Assembly (NCBI RefSeq): GCF_006385595.1
Contig: NZ_CP041046.1
Location: 1,550,001 to 1,614,000, forward strand
Direction of reading: 5' to 3'
Origin: Luteibacter pinisoli
GTDB taxonomy: Bacteria; Pseudomonadota; Gammaproteobacteria; Xanthomonadales; Rhodanobacteraceae
DNA length: 64,000 bases
Both the position numbers and the translations under genes were made by a program. The first letter of the stretch is position 1. Each line of letters starts with the position of its first letter. Below the pieces are notes generated by a model. The model saw nothing but the letters and a program-made list of their open reading frames with translations. It had not been told where the DNA came from and ran no database searches. Below, one piece after another: positions 1 to 8,332 of the stretch.

Positions 1-1
1 T

Positions 2-400
2 GACGCACGCTTTCCCAAGCGCCTGCTCGATGCCGGCGCGCTCGGTTACCTGACCAAGGGGTGTTCGGCGGACGAGTTGCTGACCGCCGTCCGTTCCGTG
101 GCGGGTGGGCGTCGCTACCTCGCGCCTACCGTGGCGCAGCAGCTGGCCCTGGCGACGCTGGATGGCTCGGAGTCACCGTTCGATTCACTTTCCACCCGCG
201 AAATGGAAGTGTCCATGATGCTGGTGCGCGGCATGCCGCTCACCTCCATCGGTGAGCGCCTGAACCTGAGTCCGAAAACGGTATCTACCTACAAGCAGCG
301 CCTCATGGAGAAGCTGCACGTGGACCATGTGGTCGGGCTGGCCCACCTCATGACCGTCCACGGCCTGCTGGACACCCACAACCACCAGGTGGGTAACTAG
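2..400 (+). CDS. uvrY: GacA/UvrY-type response regulator, 3' part only
   Basis: The frame is open from the window edge, so the N-terminal receiver domain with its phospho-acceptor Asp lies outside. What remains is the end of the receiver, with GALGYLTKG carrying the conserved Lys, and a LuxR/NarL-type helix-turn-helix (LSTREMEVSMML, LSPKTVSTYKQRLMEKL). In the Gac/Bar family this regulator is phosphorylated by a hybrid kinase and activates small RNAs that titrate CsrA/RsmA. That role is family knowledge; nothing in the window tests it. The gene ends at a TAG and is followed by a long perfect hairpin that separates it from the convergent rne gene. GacA/UvrY is favoured over other NarL-type regulators because of the HTH sequence; the missing receiver limits certainty. 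Confidence 0.85.
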   Translation, partial: DARFPKRLLDAGALGYLTKGCSADELLTAVRSVAGGRRYLAPTVAQQLALATLDGSESPFDSLSTREMEVSMMLVRGMPLTSIGERLNLSPKTVSTYKQRLMEKLHVDHVVGLAHLMTVHGLLDTHNHQVGN

Positions 401-431
401 TCGGCAACGGATTCAGGTTCCAGGGGTGCTA

Positions 432-468
432 AACGAAACGGGGAGGCCATTGGCCTCCCCGTTTCGTT
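432..468. terminator. Bidirectional hairpin terminator between uvrY and rne
   Basis: A perfect inverted repeat with an 18-base arm (432-449 against 451-468) centred on GGCCATTGGCC. It lies 32 bases after the uvrY stop and 5 bases beyond the convergent rne stop. The arms end in AACGAAAC and GTTTCGTT, so each strand gives a GC-rich stem with a T-containing tail. It therefore fits a shared Rho-independent terminator for both genes. Confidence 0.8.
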
Positions 469-472
469 GTGC

Positions 473-3400
473 TTACTGCTGGCCTTCCTGCGGCTCGTGA
501 CGCGGTCGCGTCAGCAAGTCACCCTGGGCGGGCGGCGTCCAGGCCGGCTGGTCCGGCGTCGCGGCCGGCGTGTGCGAGACGTTAGATACGTTCGACGCTT
601 CCGGCGACTTCGGCGTGACCGGCTCTGCCGGGGCCGTCGCCACGGGTGCCGGCGTAGGCGCGACGGCCGGGGTCGGGGCCGGTGTAGGGGCCGGCGCCGG
701 TGCGGGCTTTACCGCCTCGACGACGGGCGTGGCGGCGACGGCCGGCTTCTCAGCCTCAACCTCAACCTCTGCCTTGGCGTCGACGGTTTCGTCGGCCGTG
801 ACAGTCACCGGCGTCGGCGTTGCTACTGGCGCAGCAGCAACCGGGGCGACCGGGGCAACCACGTCAGCTTCCGGCAGCAGGCCACGGGCCGGCGCGTCGA
901 GCACCGATTCCACCGGGGCGGCGACCTGCGCCTTGGGCGCTTCCACGTCGGGCTCGGCGGCGGCCGGGACCGGGGTGTGCGACGACTCGACGGGTGCGGT
1001 CTTCAGCGGGGCATCCGATTCCGTCTGGCGACGCTCGCTGGTGCGAACCTCGACCGAGTCGGCCGGGATGACCGCTTCATGCGCCACCACCGCGACGGCA
1101 GCCGTGGCGGCCGTACCCGGGACGGGCGGCAGCTTGGGCAGCGACGGCAGGGTAAGGGCCGAGGGCACGTGCTCATCGTCGCCGGGTTCGGCAGGACGCG
1201 TCGCTTCGGTGCGCGGCGGCTCGATCGCCACGGCATTCGCCGCGGCTTCCGGGGTATCGAGGATCGGCGGCACGCTGTCGCTGTCGCGACCGGTACCGAC
1301 GTCGTCATCACCGTCTTCATCATCCAGATCGTTGCCATCGACGGCACCGGCCTGCGTACCGTCTTCCTGGCGACGACGGCGACGGCCACCACGACGACCG
1401 CGGCGGCGGCGCTGGCCACCTTCGCCGGCGTCACGGGTGCCATCGGCGGCGCCATCGGTGGTGTCGCCAGCGGCGGCGACCTCACCCTCGACCAGCGGAA
1501 GCTCGGCAGCCGTGGTCAGCAGCGTCTCGTCGACCACCGCCGCGGCGACCGGCGCGGCCACCTTGTCGGCTGGCGCGCGGGACGGCTGTGCCTGGGCATT
1601 GGCGGCCTTGTCGATCTTCTCGGCCTTCTCCACCTTCTCGCCCTGCGGCTGGCGCTCGTTGCGCGGCTGCTGCTGGCGGCGGTTCTCGTTCGGCTGGGCC
1701 TTGTCCTGGTCCTGGCGCGGCTGGCGGCCGCCCTGGGCCTGGCCGTCCTTCTGGCGGCCCTTGTCATCGGCCTGGCGCGGCTGCTGCTGGCCCTTTTCCT
1801 GGCGGGCCTTCGGCTGCTGCTGGGCCTGGCGGCCCTGCTGGGTGTTGTCCTTGTCCTTGCGCTGGCCCTGGCCCTGGCGCGACTCGCCCTTGCCACGACC
1901 TTCGCCGCGGCGCTCGTCGCGGCGGTTGCCGTTGCGCTCGCTGCGATCGTTAGGGCCACCCGGGCGCGATTCCTCGCGACGGGCGGGCGCCGGAGCGGCC
2001 GCCGCCGGTGCCGGCTGGGCGCCGCCACCGAACAGGCTGCTGAACAGGCGCGAGAAGAAGCCACCGGTCGGTGCTGCCGGAGCAGCCGGTGCACGTGCCG
2101 CGCGGGCAGGGGCCTCGACGGCTTCCGGCTCTTCGTCACGGATGGGGGCGGGCGAGGACGGGACCACGCCGGTCACCAGCGGCTGTTCGCCACTGCCCGG
2201 AACCTGGCCCATCTTCGGCAGCGCCGTGGCGACCACCGGGGTGGTGCGCTCGTAGCTCGGCTTGCTGTGCTCGCCCATGTCCGCTTCGCGGATGCGGGAG
2301 ATCTCAAGGTGCGGGGTTTCCAGCTTGTCGTCAGCGACGATCACCACGTGCACGCTGTGGCGCAGTTCGATCTCGACGACGCTGGCACGCTTCTCGTTGA
2401 GCAGGAAGTTGGCGACCGCGGGCGGCGCCTGCACCAGGACCTGCCCGGTGTTTTCCTTCATCGCGTGCTCTTCGATCAGGCGCAGGGTGGACAGCGCGAG
2501 CGATTCGACGCTGCGGATGTGGCCATGGCCTTCGCAGCGCGGGCAAACGATCTGGGTGGCTTCGCCGAGGCTGGGGCGCAGGCGCTGGCGCGACATCTCG
2601 AGCAGGCCGAAGCGGCTGATGCGGCCGATCTGGACGCGGGCGCGGTCCGCCTTGAGGGCGTCCTTCAGGCGCTCTTCCACCTCGCGCTGGTGGCGCGGGC
2701 TGTCCATGTCGATGAAGTCGATGACGATCAGGCCGCCGGCGTCGCGGATGCGCAGCTGGCGGGCGATTTCGGTCGCCGCTTCCAGGTTCGTGTTGAACGC
2801 CGTCTCTTCGATGTCGCTGCCCTTGGTGGCCTTCGACGAGTTGATGTCGACGGCGGTCAGGGCTTCGGTCTGGTCGATAACGATGGAACCGCCCGAGGGA
2901 AGGCGGACATTGCGCTCGAAGATCGATTCAATCTGGGTTTCGATCTGGTAGCGCGAGAACAGCGGGGTCGGATCCTGGTACAGCTTCAGCTTGCGCAGGT
3001 TGTTCGGCATCACCTGCTGGACGAAATCGCGGGCGTCCTTGAACAGCGACTCCTCGTCGATGAGGATTTCGCCGATATCGTTACGCAGGTAATCGCGCAG
3101 GGCGCGGATGAACAGTTTCGATTCCTGGTAGATCAGGAACGGGGCCTTCTGCGAGTTGGCAGCGCCCGAAATCGACTTCCACAGCTGGAGCAGGTAGTCG
3201 AGATCCCACTGGAGCTCTTCGGCATCGCGGCCCATGCCGGCGGTGCGCACGATCAGGCCCATGTCGTCGGGCACCGAGAGGTGCTCCATCGCTTCCTTCA
3301 GGGCCTGGCGGTCTTCGCCCTCGATGCGACGCGAAACACCACCCGCACGCGGGTTGTTCGGCATCAGCACCATGTAGCGGCCGGCAAGGCTGATAAACGT

Positions 3401-3745
3401 GGTGAGGGCGGCGCCCTTGTTACCGCGTTCTTCCTTTTCGACCTGGACGATGATCTCCTGGCCTTCTTTCAGGAGCTCGCGGATGTTCGACTTACCTTCC
3501 GCATTCGGATTGAAGTAATCGCGGGAGATTTCCTTCAGCGGCAGGAAGCCGTGGCGTTCGGCGCCGTAATCGACGAAGCAGGCTTCGAGGGACGGTTCGA
3601 CGCGGGTGATGCGGCCTTTGTAAATATTGGCCTTTTTCTGTTCCCGGGACGGGATTTCGATGTCGAGGTCGTAGAGATTCTGTCCGTCGACGATGGCCAC
3701 GCGCAACTCTTCGCGCTGAGTCGCGTTGATCAACATACGCTTCAT
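473..3745 (-). CDS. rne: Ribonuclease E
   Basis: Endoribonuclease that initiates mRNA decay and processes rRNA and tRNA; in proteobacteria it scaffolds the degradosome at the membrane. The 1090-residue protein starts at MKRMLINATQ, the standard RNase E start, with GAGGAAA upstream; the frame extends further upstream to 4000 but that part has no family resemblance. The S1 domain is at about residues 37-120. Catalytic Asp residues are D300 in AVDINSS and D343 in VIDFIDM. The Zn-link cysteines C401/C404 sit in CPRCEGHG. From about residue 520 the protein is a low-complexity scaffold: Arg/Gln/Lys-rich tracts near 600-800, then Ala/Pro/Val-rich repeats to the C-terminus. The scaffold is the non-conserved half, so degradosome partners cannot be read from it. 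Monocistronic, divergent from rluC with a long leader. Confidence 0.97.
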   Translation of the reverse strand: MKRMLINATQREELRVAIVDGQNLYDLDIEIPSREQKKANIYKGRITRVEPSLEACFVDYGAERHGFLPLKEISRDYFNPNAEGKSNIRELLKEGQEIIVQVEKEERGNKGAALTTFISLAGRYMVLMPNNPRAGGVSRRIEGEDRQALKEAMEHLSVPDDMGLIVRTAGMGRDAEELQWDLDYLLQLWKSISGAANSQKAPFLIYQESKLFIRALRDYLRNDIGEILIDEESLFKDARDFVQQVMPNNLRKLKLYQDPTPLFSRYQIETQIESIFERNVRLPSGGSIVIDQTEALTAVDINSSKATKGSDIEETAFNTNLEAATEIARQLRIRDAGGLIVIDFIDMDSPRHQREVEERLKDALKADRARVQIGRISRFGLLEMSRQRLRPSLGEATQIVCPRCEGHGHIRSVESLALSTLRLIEEHAMKENTGQVLVQAPPAVANFLLNEKRASVVEIELRHSVHVVIVADDKLETPHLEISRIREADMGEHSKPSYERTTPVVATALPKMGQVPGSGEQPLVTGVVPSSPAPIRDEEPEAVEAPARAARAPAAPAAPTGGFFSRLFSSLFGGGAQPAPAAAAPAPARREESRPGGPNDRSERNGNRRDERRGEGRGKGESRQGQGQRKDKDNTQQGRQAQQQPKARQEKGQQQPRQADDKGRQKDGQAQGGRQPRQDQDKAQPNENRRQQQPRNERQPQGEKVEKAEKIDKAANAQAQPSRAPADKVAAPVAAAVVDETLLTTAAELPLVEGEVAAAGDTTDGAADGTRDAGEGGQRRRRGRRGGRRRRRQEDGTQAGAVDGNDLDDEDGDDDVGTGRDSDSVPPILDTPEAAANAVAIEPPRTEATRPAEPGDDEHVPSALTLPSLPKLPPVPGTAATAAVAVVAHEAVIPADSVEVRTSERRQTESDAPLKTAPVESSHTPVPAAAEPDVEAPKAQVAAPVESVLDAPARGLLPEADVVAPVAPVAAAPVATPTPVTVTADETVDAKAEVEVEAEKPAVAATPVVEAVKPAPAPAPTPAPTPAVAPTPAPVATAPAEPVTPKSPEASNVSNVSHTPAATPDQPAWTPPAQGDLLTRPRHEPQEGQQ

Positions 3746-4095
3746 TGTAGTTTCCTCGGCCCTGCCGCGCGGCCGCGCGCCGCGGTGGCGCCAATGGGGC
3801 GGCCTGCCGGGGATCGCGCCGCTGCGGTTAGGCTTTAAGCGGCTTGGTATCCGGGGCCGATGCCTGGTCCCGGCGTGATTCGTTAATAAGCGCCTTGCAA
3901 CCGGCCCGTTCCTTACAGATAACCGGACAACTGCAACCCGAACCGCTACGATATAGGGTGTCTTTCGCCTCCCAACCCCTCGGATGGGATGGCGCGACAC
4001 TCGCCTTACGCGACGGAACCGGCACCCCGCTACGGATTAAGTCTTAAGCGGAGCCTGGCGCTCAGCGAGTATCCTATCAATTTCGAGTTTTATCA
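3746..4095. promoter_or_regulatory. 350-bp divergent intergenic region: rne leader and rluC promoter
   Basis: No convincing gene lies here. On the minus strand a candidate sigma-70 promoter for rne has a -35 TTGGGA (3975-3970) and a -10 TATCGT (3953-3948) separated by 16 bases. That would give an mRNA leader of roughly 200 bases, containing a very GC-rich segment (about 3765-3790) able to fold. In E. coli the rne leader is the target of RNase E autoregulation, so a long structured leader here is consistent with that, but sequence alone does not prove it. On the plus strand the 40 bases before rluC are AT-richer (TATCCTATCAATTTCGAG) and probably hold its promoter; its Shine-Dalgarno is weak. 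Confidence 0.4.
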
Positions 4096-5043
4096 ATGCA
4101 GACGGTAACTTCCCTCGACGGCGGCCAAGGTGTGCGGCTGGTCGAAATCGGCCCCGAGAGGGACGGCCAGCGCGTGGATAACGCCCTGATCACCCTGTGC
4201 AAGGGCATTCCCCGCAGCCTGGTCTACCGGATCCTGAGAACGGGCCAGGTGCGTATTAATGGCAAGCGCGCCAAGCCGGATACCCGGCTGGTGGCCGGGG
4301 ATATGTTGCGCATCCCGCCGATGCGCATCGCAGAGCGGGATGAGACCGTCGCACCGGCCGGGATGGTCAAGTCCGTGGTCGATGCCGTCATTTTCGAGGA
4401 CAAACACTTCCTCGTTATCGACAAACCCGTCGGCATTGCCGCCCATGGCGGCAGCGGCGTCAGCCACGGGGCCATCGAGCTGCTCCGTGCCGCGCGCCCC
4501 AACGAACACCTGGAACTGGTCCACCGGCTGGACCGCGACACCAGCGGCGTCCTCGTCCTGGCCAAGAGCCGCTCCGGCCTGACCGGCCTGCAGGCTCTGA
4601 TCCGCGAGAACCAGGTGGTGAAGCAGTACCTCTGCCTGATGACCGGCACCCCGCGGAAGGCGAAGTTCGACGTGAACGCGCCGCTGCTCAAGTCCGTGAT
4701 GCACGGCGGTGAGCGCATGGTGCGGGTCGACGATGCCGGCAAGCCCTCGCTGACCTTCTTCCAGGAAGTGGAGCAGTACCCGGGCTGCCGCCTCATGCTC
4801 GCCACCCTCGGGACCGGCCGCACGCACCAGATCCGCGTGCATGCCCAGTACGCCGGCCATCCGCTCGCGGGTGACCCGAAGTACGGCGACGAGGAGGCCA
4901 ACAAGCGTCTGCGCGCCAAGGGCCTGAAGCGGATGTTCCTGCACGCCACCCGGATGAGCTTCGACCTGGATGGCCGGAACTACGACTTTTCCGTGCCGTT
5001 GCCCGACGATCTCAAGGCGTTCCTCGACAATCTGCGCAGCTAA
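4096..5043 (+). CDS. rluC: 23S rRNA pseudouridine synthase RluC
   Basis: Converts uridines of 23S rRNA to pseudouridine (positions 955, 2504 and 2580 in the E. coli enzyme). The 315-residue protein has an S4 RNA-binding domain at about residues 24-85 and the RsuA/RluA catalytic motif HRLDRDTSG, with the catalytic Asp at residue 146. The signature GTGRTHQIRVH comes later. The divergent arrangement beside rne, and the S4 domain, favour RluC over RluA or RluD. The start at 4096 has a weak Shine-Dalgarno but is the first ATG and gives a full-length N-terminus. Ends 16 bases before the convergent CPBP-like gene. Confidence 0.95.
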   Translation: MQTVTSLDGGQGVRLVEIGPERDGQRVDNALITLCKGIPRSLVYRILRTGQVRINGKRAKPDTRLVAGDMLRIPPMRIAERDETVAPAGMVKSVVDAVIFEDKHFLVIDKPVGIAAHGGSGVSHGAIELLRAARPNEHLELVHRLDRDTSGVLVLAKSRSGLTGLQALIRENQVVKQYLCLMTGTPRKAKFDVNAPLLKSVMHGGERMVRVDDAGKPSLTFFQEVEQYPGCRLMLATLGTGRTHQIRVHAQYAGHPLAGDPKYGDEEANKRLRAKGLKRMFLHATRMSFDLDGRNYDFSVPLPDDLKAFLDNLRS

Positions 5044-5059
5044 GCCATTTCCGTCGGCG

Positions 5060-6454
5060 CTATGACAGGAACCGGGCGCTCACTTCAAGGGAGCGCAGGA
5101 TCCCGCCAGCCATGCAGGCCTGCATGAGGACGGCGCACGTCGCGTGGGCGATGGCCACCGGAAGCAGGGCGCGGTGGTGCAGATACCACCACGCCCAGGC
5201 CAGTTCAGCCACGAAGCACAGCTGCATCAACAGGCCGTTCGGGGTGTGCAGCAGGGCAAAGGCCAGCGCCGTGAGCAACACGGCGGCGGGACGGGGCAGG
5301 GCCCGGGCAAGCAGGCTGGCCACGACGGCGAGCATCAGCCACTGCTGGAAGAACGCCCAGCCGATATAAAGCAGTGCCCGGGCCACCGACGGCCACGCCG
5401 GGGCGTGCCCGGCAACCACCGCGATGCCGAGGGCCACCGGGATGGCCAGCAGCGGCCAGCCCGCCATCCGCCATCCGCCGCGCCAGTGCCAGGCCGGCAG
5501 GGCTCGACTCAGGGTGAGGAACAGCCCGTAAGCGACCCCGGCGGCGAACATCACGACCCCTGCCAGGTCAGGGTGCGGGCCGAGACCGAGTCCGGCGATG
5601 AGCCAGAGCGGGCCGAGCAGGATGAGCCCGGCGTCGAGCAGGTCCGAGGTGCGCGTTGCGCTCCCGCGCCGCCGCTGCGCCGCGACCACACCACCCGCGA
5701 GAAGCAGGAGGTAGGCAGTCGCGGGCACCCATGCCCACCCGGCGGCCCGGGCGACGGGCGCTGGCCTGGCGCCAAACGTGACCAGCGGATCCACTACACG
5801 CTGGCGGTCGCGCCAGTGCAGCAGCCCCTCTGCCGTGAGGCCGGAAGGCACCGGCATGCCCGTACCGGGCGTGAGCCCGCCAGACCGGGCCAGCCCGGCC
5901 CCGTGCAGGGTCAGGGTGGTTCCGGGCGGTAGTGTGAAGGCCAGCCGCAGCATCGCGGCCCGTTCGGGCGGCGCGACATCGTGACCCACGCTGTCATGCC
6001 AGGCCAGCCGGTCCAGCGGGATCGGGCCATCGAGCGAGGTGAGGCTGGCCTTGACCAGCGGGCTGGCGAGGGTCGGCCGCACGCTCAGGCCGAAGGCGCC
6101 GGCGGGCGCCGTGGCGCTGATCCGCAGGAGATTCAGCCGGCGCAGGTCCGCCTGGCGCGTCAGCGGAAAGCCGATTTCGCCCCGGCCGTCACCCTCCGCG
6201 ACGACGTCCAGTCCGTGCGCGCCCGCGACCAGCCGTCCGCCGCCGAACGCCTTACCCGCCACCACGTCGTCGTCGCTGCGAAAGCGCCAGGACCACGGCG
6301 AGGCGCCGCTCTCGTACGCCGCGCGGTCGTCGGCCCCGGCGGTTTCCAGGGCGCCACGCACCACCCGGGCGGCCAGGAGCGGCAACACGAAGAACGCGGC
6401 GATGGCCAGGGCGGCCATCGCCAGCGCGATCAGGCGGTAGCGGCGCGAGGGCAC
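5060..6454 (-). CDS. CPBP-type (Abi) intramembrane protein, degenerate active site
   Basis: A 464-residue membrane protein with a GTG start one base after the phhB stop, so co-transcribed with it. One N-terminal membrane anchor (residues 8-30) is followed by a soluble, probably periplasmic domain of about 200 residues with no recognised fold, then roughly seven hydrophobic helices from about residue 235. The C-terminal helices resemble CPBP/Rce1-like intramembrane proteases: FALLH matches the FxxxH motif and IAHATCAVL the third motif. The first motif should contain two Glu residues (EExxxR) but here reads FFQQWLML, with Gln-Gln in place of Glu-Glu and no Arg at the usual spacing. The protein may therefore be catalytically dead, or the assignment may be loose. 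Substrate unknown. Confidence 0.6.
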   Translation of the reverse strand: MPSRRYRLIALAMAALAIAAFFVLPLLAARVVRGALETAGADDRAAYESGASPWSWRFRSDDDVVAGKAFGGGRLVAGAHGLDVVAEGDGRGEIGFPLTRQADLRRLNLLRISATAPAGAFGLSVRPTLASPLVKASLTSLDGPIPLDRLAWHDSVGHDVAPPERAAMLRLAFTLPPGTTLTLHGAGLARSGGLTPGTGMPVPSGLTAEGLLHWRDRQRVVDPLVTFGARPAPVARAAGWAWVPATAYLLLLAGGVVAAQRRRGSATRTSDLLDAGLILLGPLWLIAGLGLGPHPDLAGVVMFAAGVAYGLFLTLSRALPAWHWRGGWRMAGWPLLAIPVALGIAVVAGHAPAWPSVARALLYIGWAFFQQWLMLAVVASLLARALPRPAAVLLTALAFALLHTPNGLLMQLCFVAELAWAWWYLHHRALLPVAIAHATCAVLMQACMAGGILRSLEVSARFLS

Positions 6455-6455
6455 G

Positions 6456-6797
6456 TCAGCGGTCGAGCAGGGCCTCGACGCGCGCCGCGCAGATGAAGTC
6501 GTTCAGCGAGAGGCCGCCCACGTCATGGGTGGACCACAGGATGTGGCAATGGCCGTAGCCCGCTTCCAGGTCCGGATGGTGGTCTTCCTGGTTGGCCATG
6601 AAACCCACGGCATTGATGAAGCCAAGGGTGTGGTGGAAGTCCTTGAACGGGAAGTCCTTCACGATGGCCTTGCCGTCCTCGCTCACCGTCCAGCCCGGCA
6701 GGTCCTTGAGATAGCCGTCGATGGTCGCGCGGTCCAGCGCATGGTCGGCGCCCTTGCGCGGCTGGCAGTGCTGGGTGGCGAGCGGGGAAAGGGTCAT
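6456..6797 (-). CDS. phhB: Pterin-4a-carbinolamine dehydratase
   Basis: A 113-residue cytoplasmic enzyme that dehydrates 4a-hydroxytetrahydropterin and so recycles the cofactor of phenylalanine hydroxylase. It shows the family pattern: PGWTV near residue 33, FKDF with the following F..F helix, then NQEDHHPDLEAGYGHCHILWSTHDVGGLS written here in its parts as EDHHPDL, VDL-like strand and STHDVGGLS. The usual length is about 100-115 residues. Starts are available further upstream to 6923, but MTLSPLATQHC aligns with the family and is preferred. No phhA lies in the window. The downstream membrane gene begins one base after the stop, which implies co-expression but not a shared function. Confidence 0.93.
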   Translation of the reverse strand: MTLSPLATQHCQPRKGADHALDRATIDGYLKDLPGWTVSEDGKAIVKDFPFKDFHHTLGFINAVGFMANQEDHHPDLEAGYGHCHILWSTHDVGGLSLNDFICAARVEALLDR

Positions 6798-6940
6798 GGC
6801 GGGCAGCCTGTCGGGGGGAAAGGACGGAAGCGTCCGTGGTCGCGGTTGAATTGTCAAAAGGGCGCGCCCAGATGGAAACCGTACTAAAATGGTCTTGTTT
6901 CCCGGCGATCCCCGCGCCGGCATGTCTTCCCGGAGCCACC

Positions 6941-7534
6941 ATGATCGATATCTCGGAACGCGCCCAGGCGCACTTCCAGCGGCTGATCGCCCAGCAGGGC
7001 GATGACGGCCTCGGCGTCCGCCTGCGCGTGGTCTCGGCCGGTACGCCGGCGGCGCAGTGCGAGCTGGAGTTCTGCACGCCCGCGGAACTCACCGGCGACG
7101 AGTGGACCATCGAGTGCCAGGGATTCAACCTGTACGTCGACGGCGACAGCATGGCCTGGCTGGACCCGGCCAACATCGATTACGAAATGACCCCGACGGG
7201 CAGTCAGCTCAACATCCGCGCCCCGCGGATCAAGGGCGAGGCGCCGGGCGAGGGCGCTGGCCTGGTCGAGCGCGTGAAGTACGTGCTGGACACCGAAGTC
7301 GCCCCGGGCATTGCCTCGCACGGCGGGCGCATCTCGCTGGTGGAAGTCACCGCGGAAGGCGTGGTGGTGCTGCGCTTCGGCGGCGGCTGCCATGGCTGCG
7401 GCATGGTCGATGTCACGCTGAAGAACGGCGTGGAGAAGACCCTGCGCGAGCGCATTCCCGAGGTGACCGAAGTACGCGACGTCACGGACCACGAAACGGG
7501 CGAGAAGCCCTACTTCGAGCGCAAGGCGAGTTAG
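6941..7534 (+). CDS. nfuA: Fe/S biogenesis protein NfuA
   Basis: Carrier that accepts a [4Fe-4S] cluster and passes it to apo-proteins under oxidative stress or iron shortage. The 197-residue protein has a degenerate A-type (IscA-like) domain at residues 1-95 and a C-terminal Nfu domain. The cluster ligands C150 and C153 lie in GGGCHGCGMVDVTL. The frame stays open upstream to 6836, but MIDISERAQAHF aligns with the start of E. coli NfuA. Divergent from phhB. Its TAG stop overlaps the TAA of the convergent cytochrome gene by the shared bases TTAG (7531-7534). Confidence 0.97.
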   Translation: MIDISERAQAHFQRLIAQQGDDGLGVRLRVVSAGTPAAQCELEFCTPAELTGDEWTIECQGFNLYVDGDSMAWLDPANIDYEMTPTGSQLNIRAPRIKGEAPGEGAGLVERVKYVLDTEVAPGIASHGGRISLVEVTAEGVVVLRFGGGCHGCGMVDVTLKNGVEKTLRERIPEVTEVRDVTDHETGEKPYFERKAS

Positions 7535-7884
7535 TCGCCTTGCACGTGGCCTTCGAGGCCGCTGAGCTTCGTCGGCATCGTGTGGAAGTAGGCCGAGATG
7601 TCTTCGATGTCCTGGTCGGACAGCGTGGCGGCGAAGCCCTTCATCACCAGGTTATCGCGCTGGCCGGTCTTGTACTCGTGCAGGGCCTGGGCCATGTAGT
7701 CGGCGTACTGGCCGGCGAGGCGCGGGTACTGCGGATCCACCGAGTTGCCGTCCTTGCCGTGGCAGGCCACGCAGGTGGCGATTTTCTTGGCACCGGCGGC
7801 GGGATCGCCGTTGGCCATGGAGGTGGTTGCGGTCAGCGCCAGCGCGGCGCCGAGGAGAGTCAGGGTGAACCCACGGATCATCAT
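7531..7884 (-). CDS. Small periplasmic cytochrome c (class I, c4-like)
   Basis: A 117-residue precursor with a signal peptide (cleavage after SMA, about residue 24) and one haem-binding CVACH motif (C38, C41, H42). A Met in VMKGFAATLS near the C-terminus is the likely sixth iron ligand. The pattern GFAATLSDQDIEDISAYF is typical of one half of the two-haem cytochrome c4 and of c553-type electron carriers. It lies 14 bases downstream of a second small cytochrome on the same strand, so the two are probably one operon and may act together in a respiratory chain. The partner oxidase or dehydrogenase is not in the window. Confidence 0.88.
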   Translation of the reverse strand: MMIRGFTLTLLGAALALTATTSMANGDPAAGAKKIATCVACHGKDGNSVDPQYPRLAGQYADYMAQALHEYKTGQRDNLVMKGFAATLSDQDIEDISAYFHTMPTKLSGLEGHVQGD

Positions 7885-7898
7885 GCGTCCTCAGCGGC

Positions 7899-8234
7899 TT
7901 ACTTGGCGAGACTGGAGAGATAGGCGGCGATATCGGCGATGTCGCGGTCGGACAGGCTTTCGGCCTGCGCGCCCATCGTCGGATGCCTGCGGCCCGTACC
8001 AGGCGCGGCGAAGCCCTTCTGGTAATCCTTCAACGCATTAACGATGTACTGCTCGTTCTGGCCGGCAATGTGCGGCACGTGGTACGACGGGTAGACGTTG
8101 GAATAGCCCGGCACGCCGTGGCAACCCTGGCAGGTATAGACGAGCTGGCGTCCCCTGGTTTTGTCCCCTTCGGCGTGAGCCGTGGTGGCGCACATAGCTA
8201 CAGCGATCAGACCGTACAGATACAGACGCTTCAT
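7899..8234 (-). CDS. Small periplasmic cytochrome c (class I)
   Basis: A 111-residue precursor. Signal peptide MKRLYLYGLIAVAMCATTAHA, then a single CQGCH haem site (C35, C38, H39) and a candidate Met ligand in HPTMGAQAESLSD. The C-terminal DRDIADIAAYLSSL helix is the usual class I end. The ATG start is preferred because the signal peptide begins there; the frame upstream has no coding character. First gene of the two-cytochrome unit. Compared with its neighbour it has an inserted aromatic stretch after the haem motif (YSNVYPSYHVPHIAG), so they are diverged relatives and not a recent duplication. Confidence 0.88.
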   Translation of the reverse strand: MKRLYLYGLIAVAMCATTAHAEGDKTRGRQLVYTCQGCHGVPGYSNVYPSYHVPHIAGQNEQYIVNALKDYQKGFAAPGTGRRHPTMGAQAESLSDRDIADIAAYLSSLAK

Positions 8235-8332
8235 CAATGGTTCCCTGGGTGCCGGGCGGGGCCGGGGGTGAAAGCAGCCGTTGGAGTATAGAGGCGGCTT
8301 CCGGCGGCCGACAACCGGTGGGGTCCCGCGCG

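Noticed and set aside
467..3838. Plus-strand open frame of 1123 codons opposite rne
   Set aside because: Arg-rich product without family resemblance; it mirrors the biased codons of RNase E, which has clear catalytic motifs.
3828..4047. Short frames on both strands in the rne leader
   Set aside because: No ribosome site and no protein character; the region is better read as leader and promoters.
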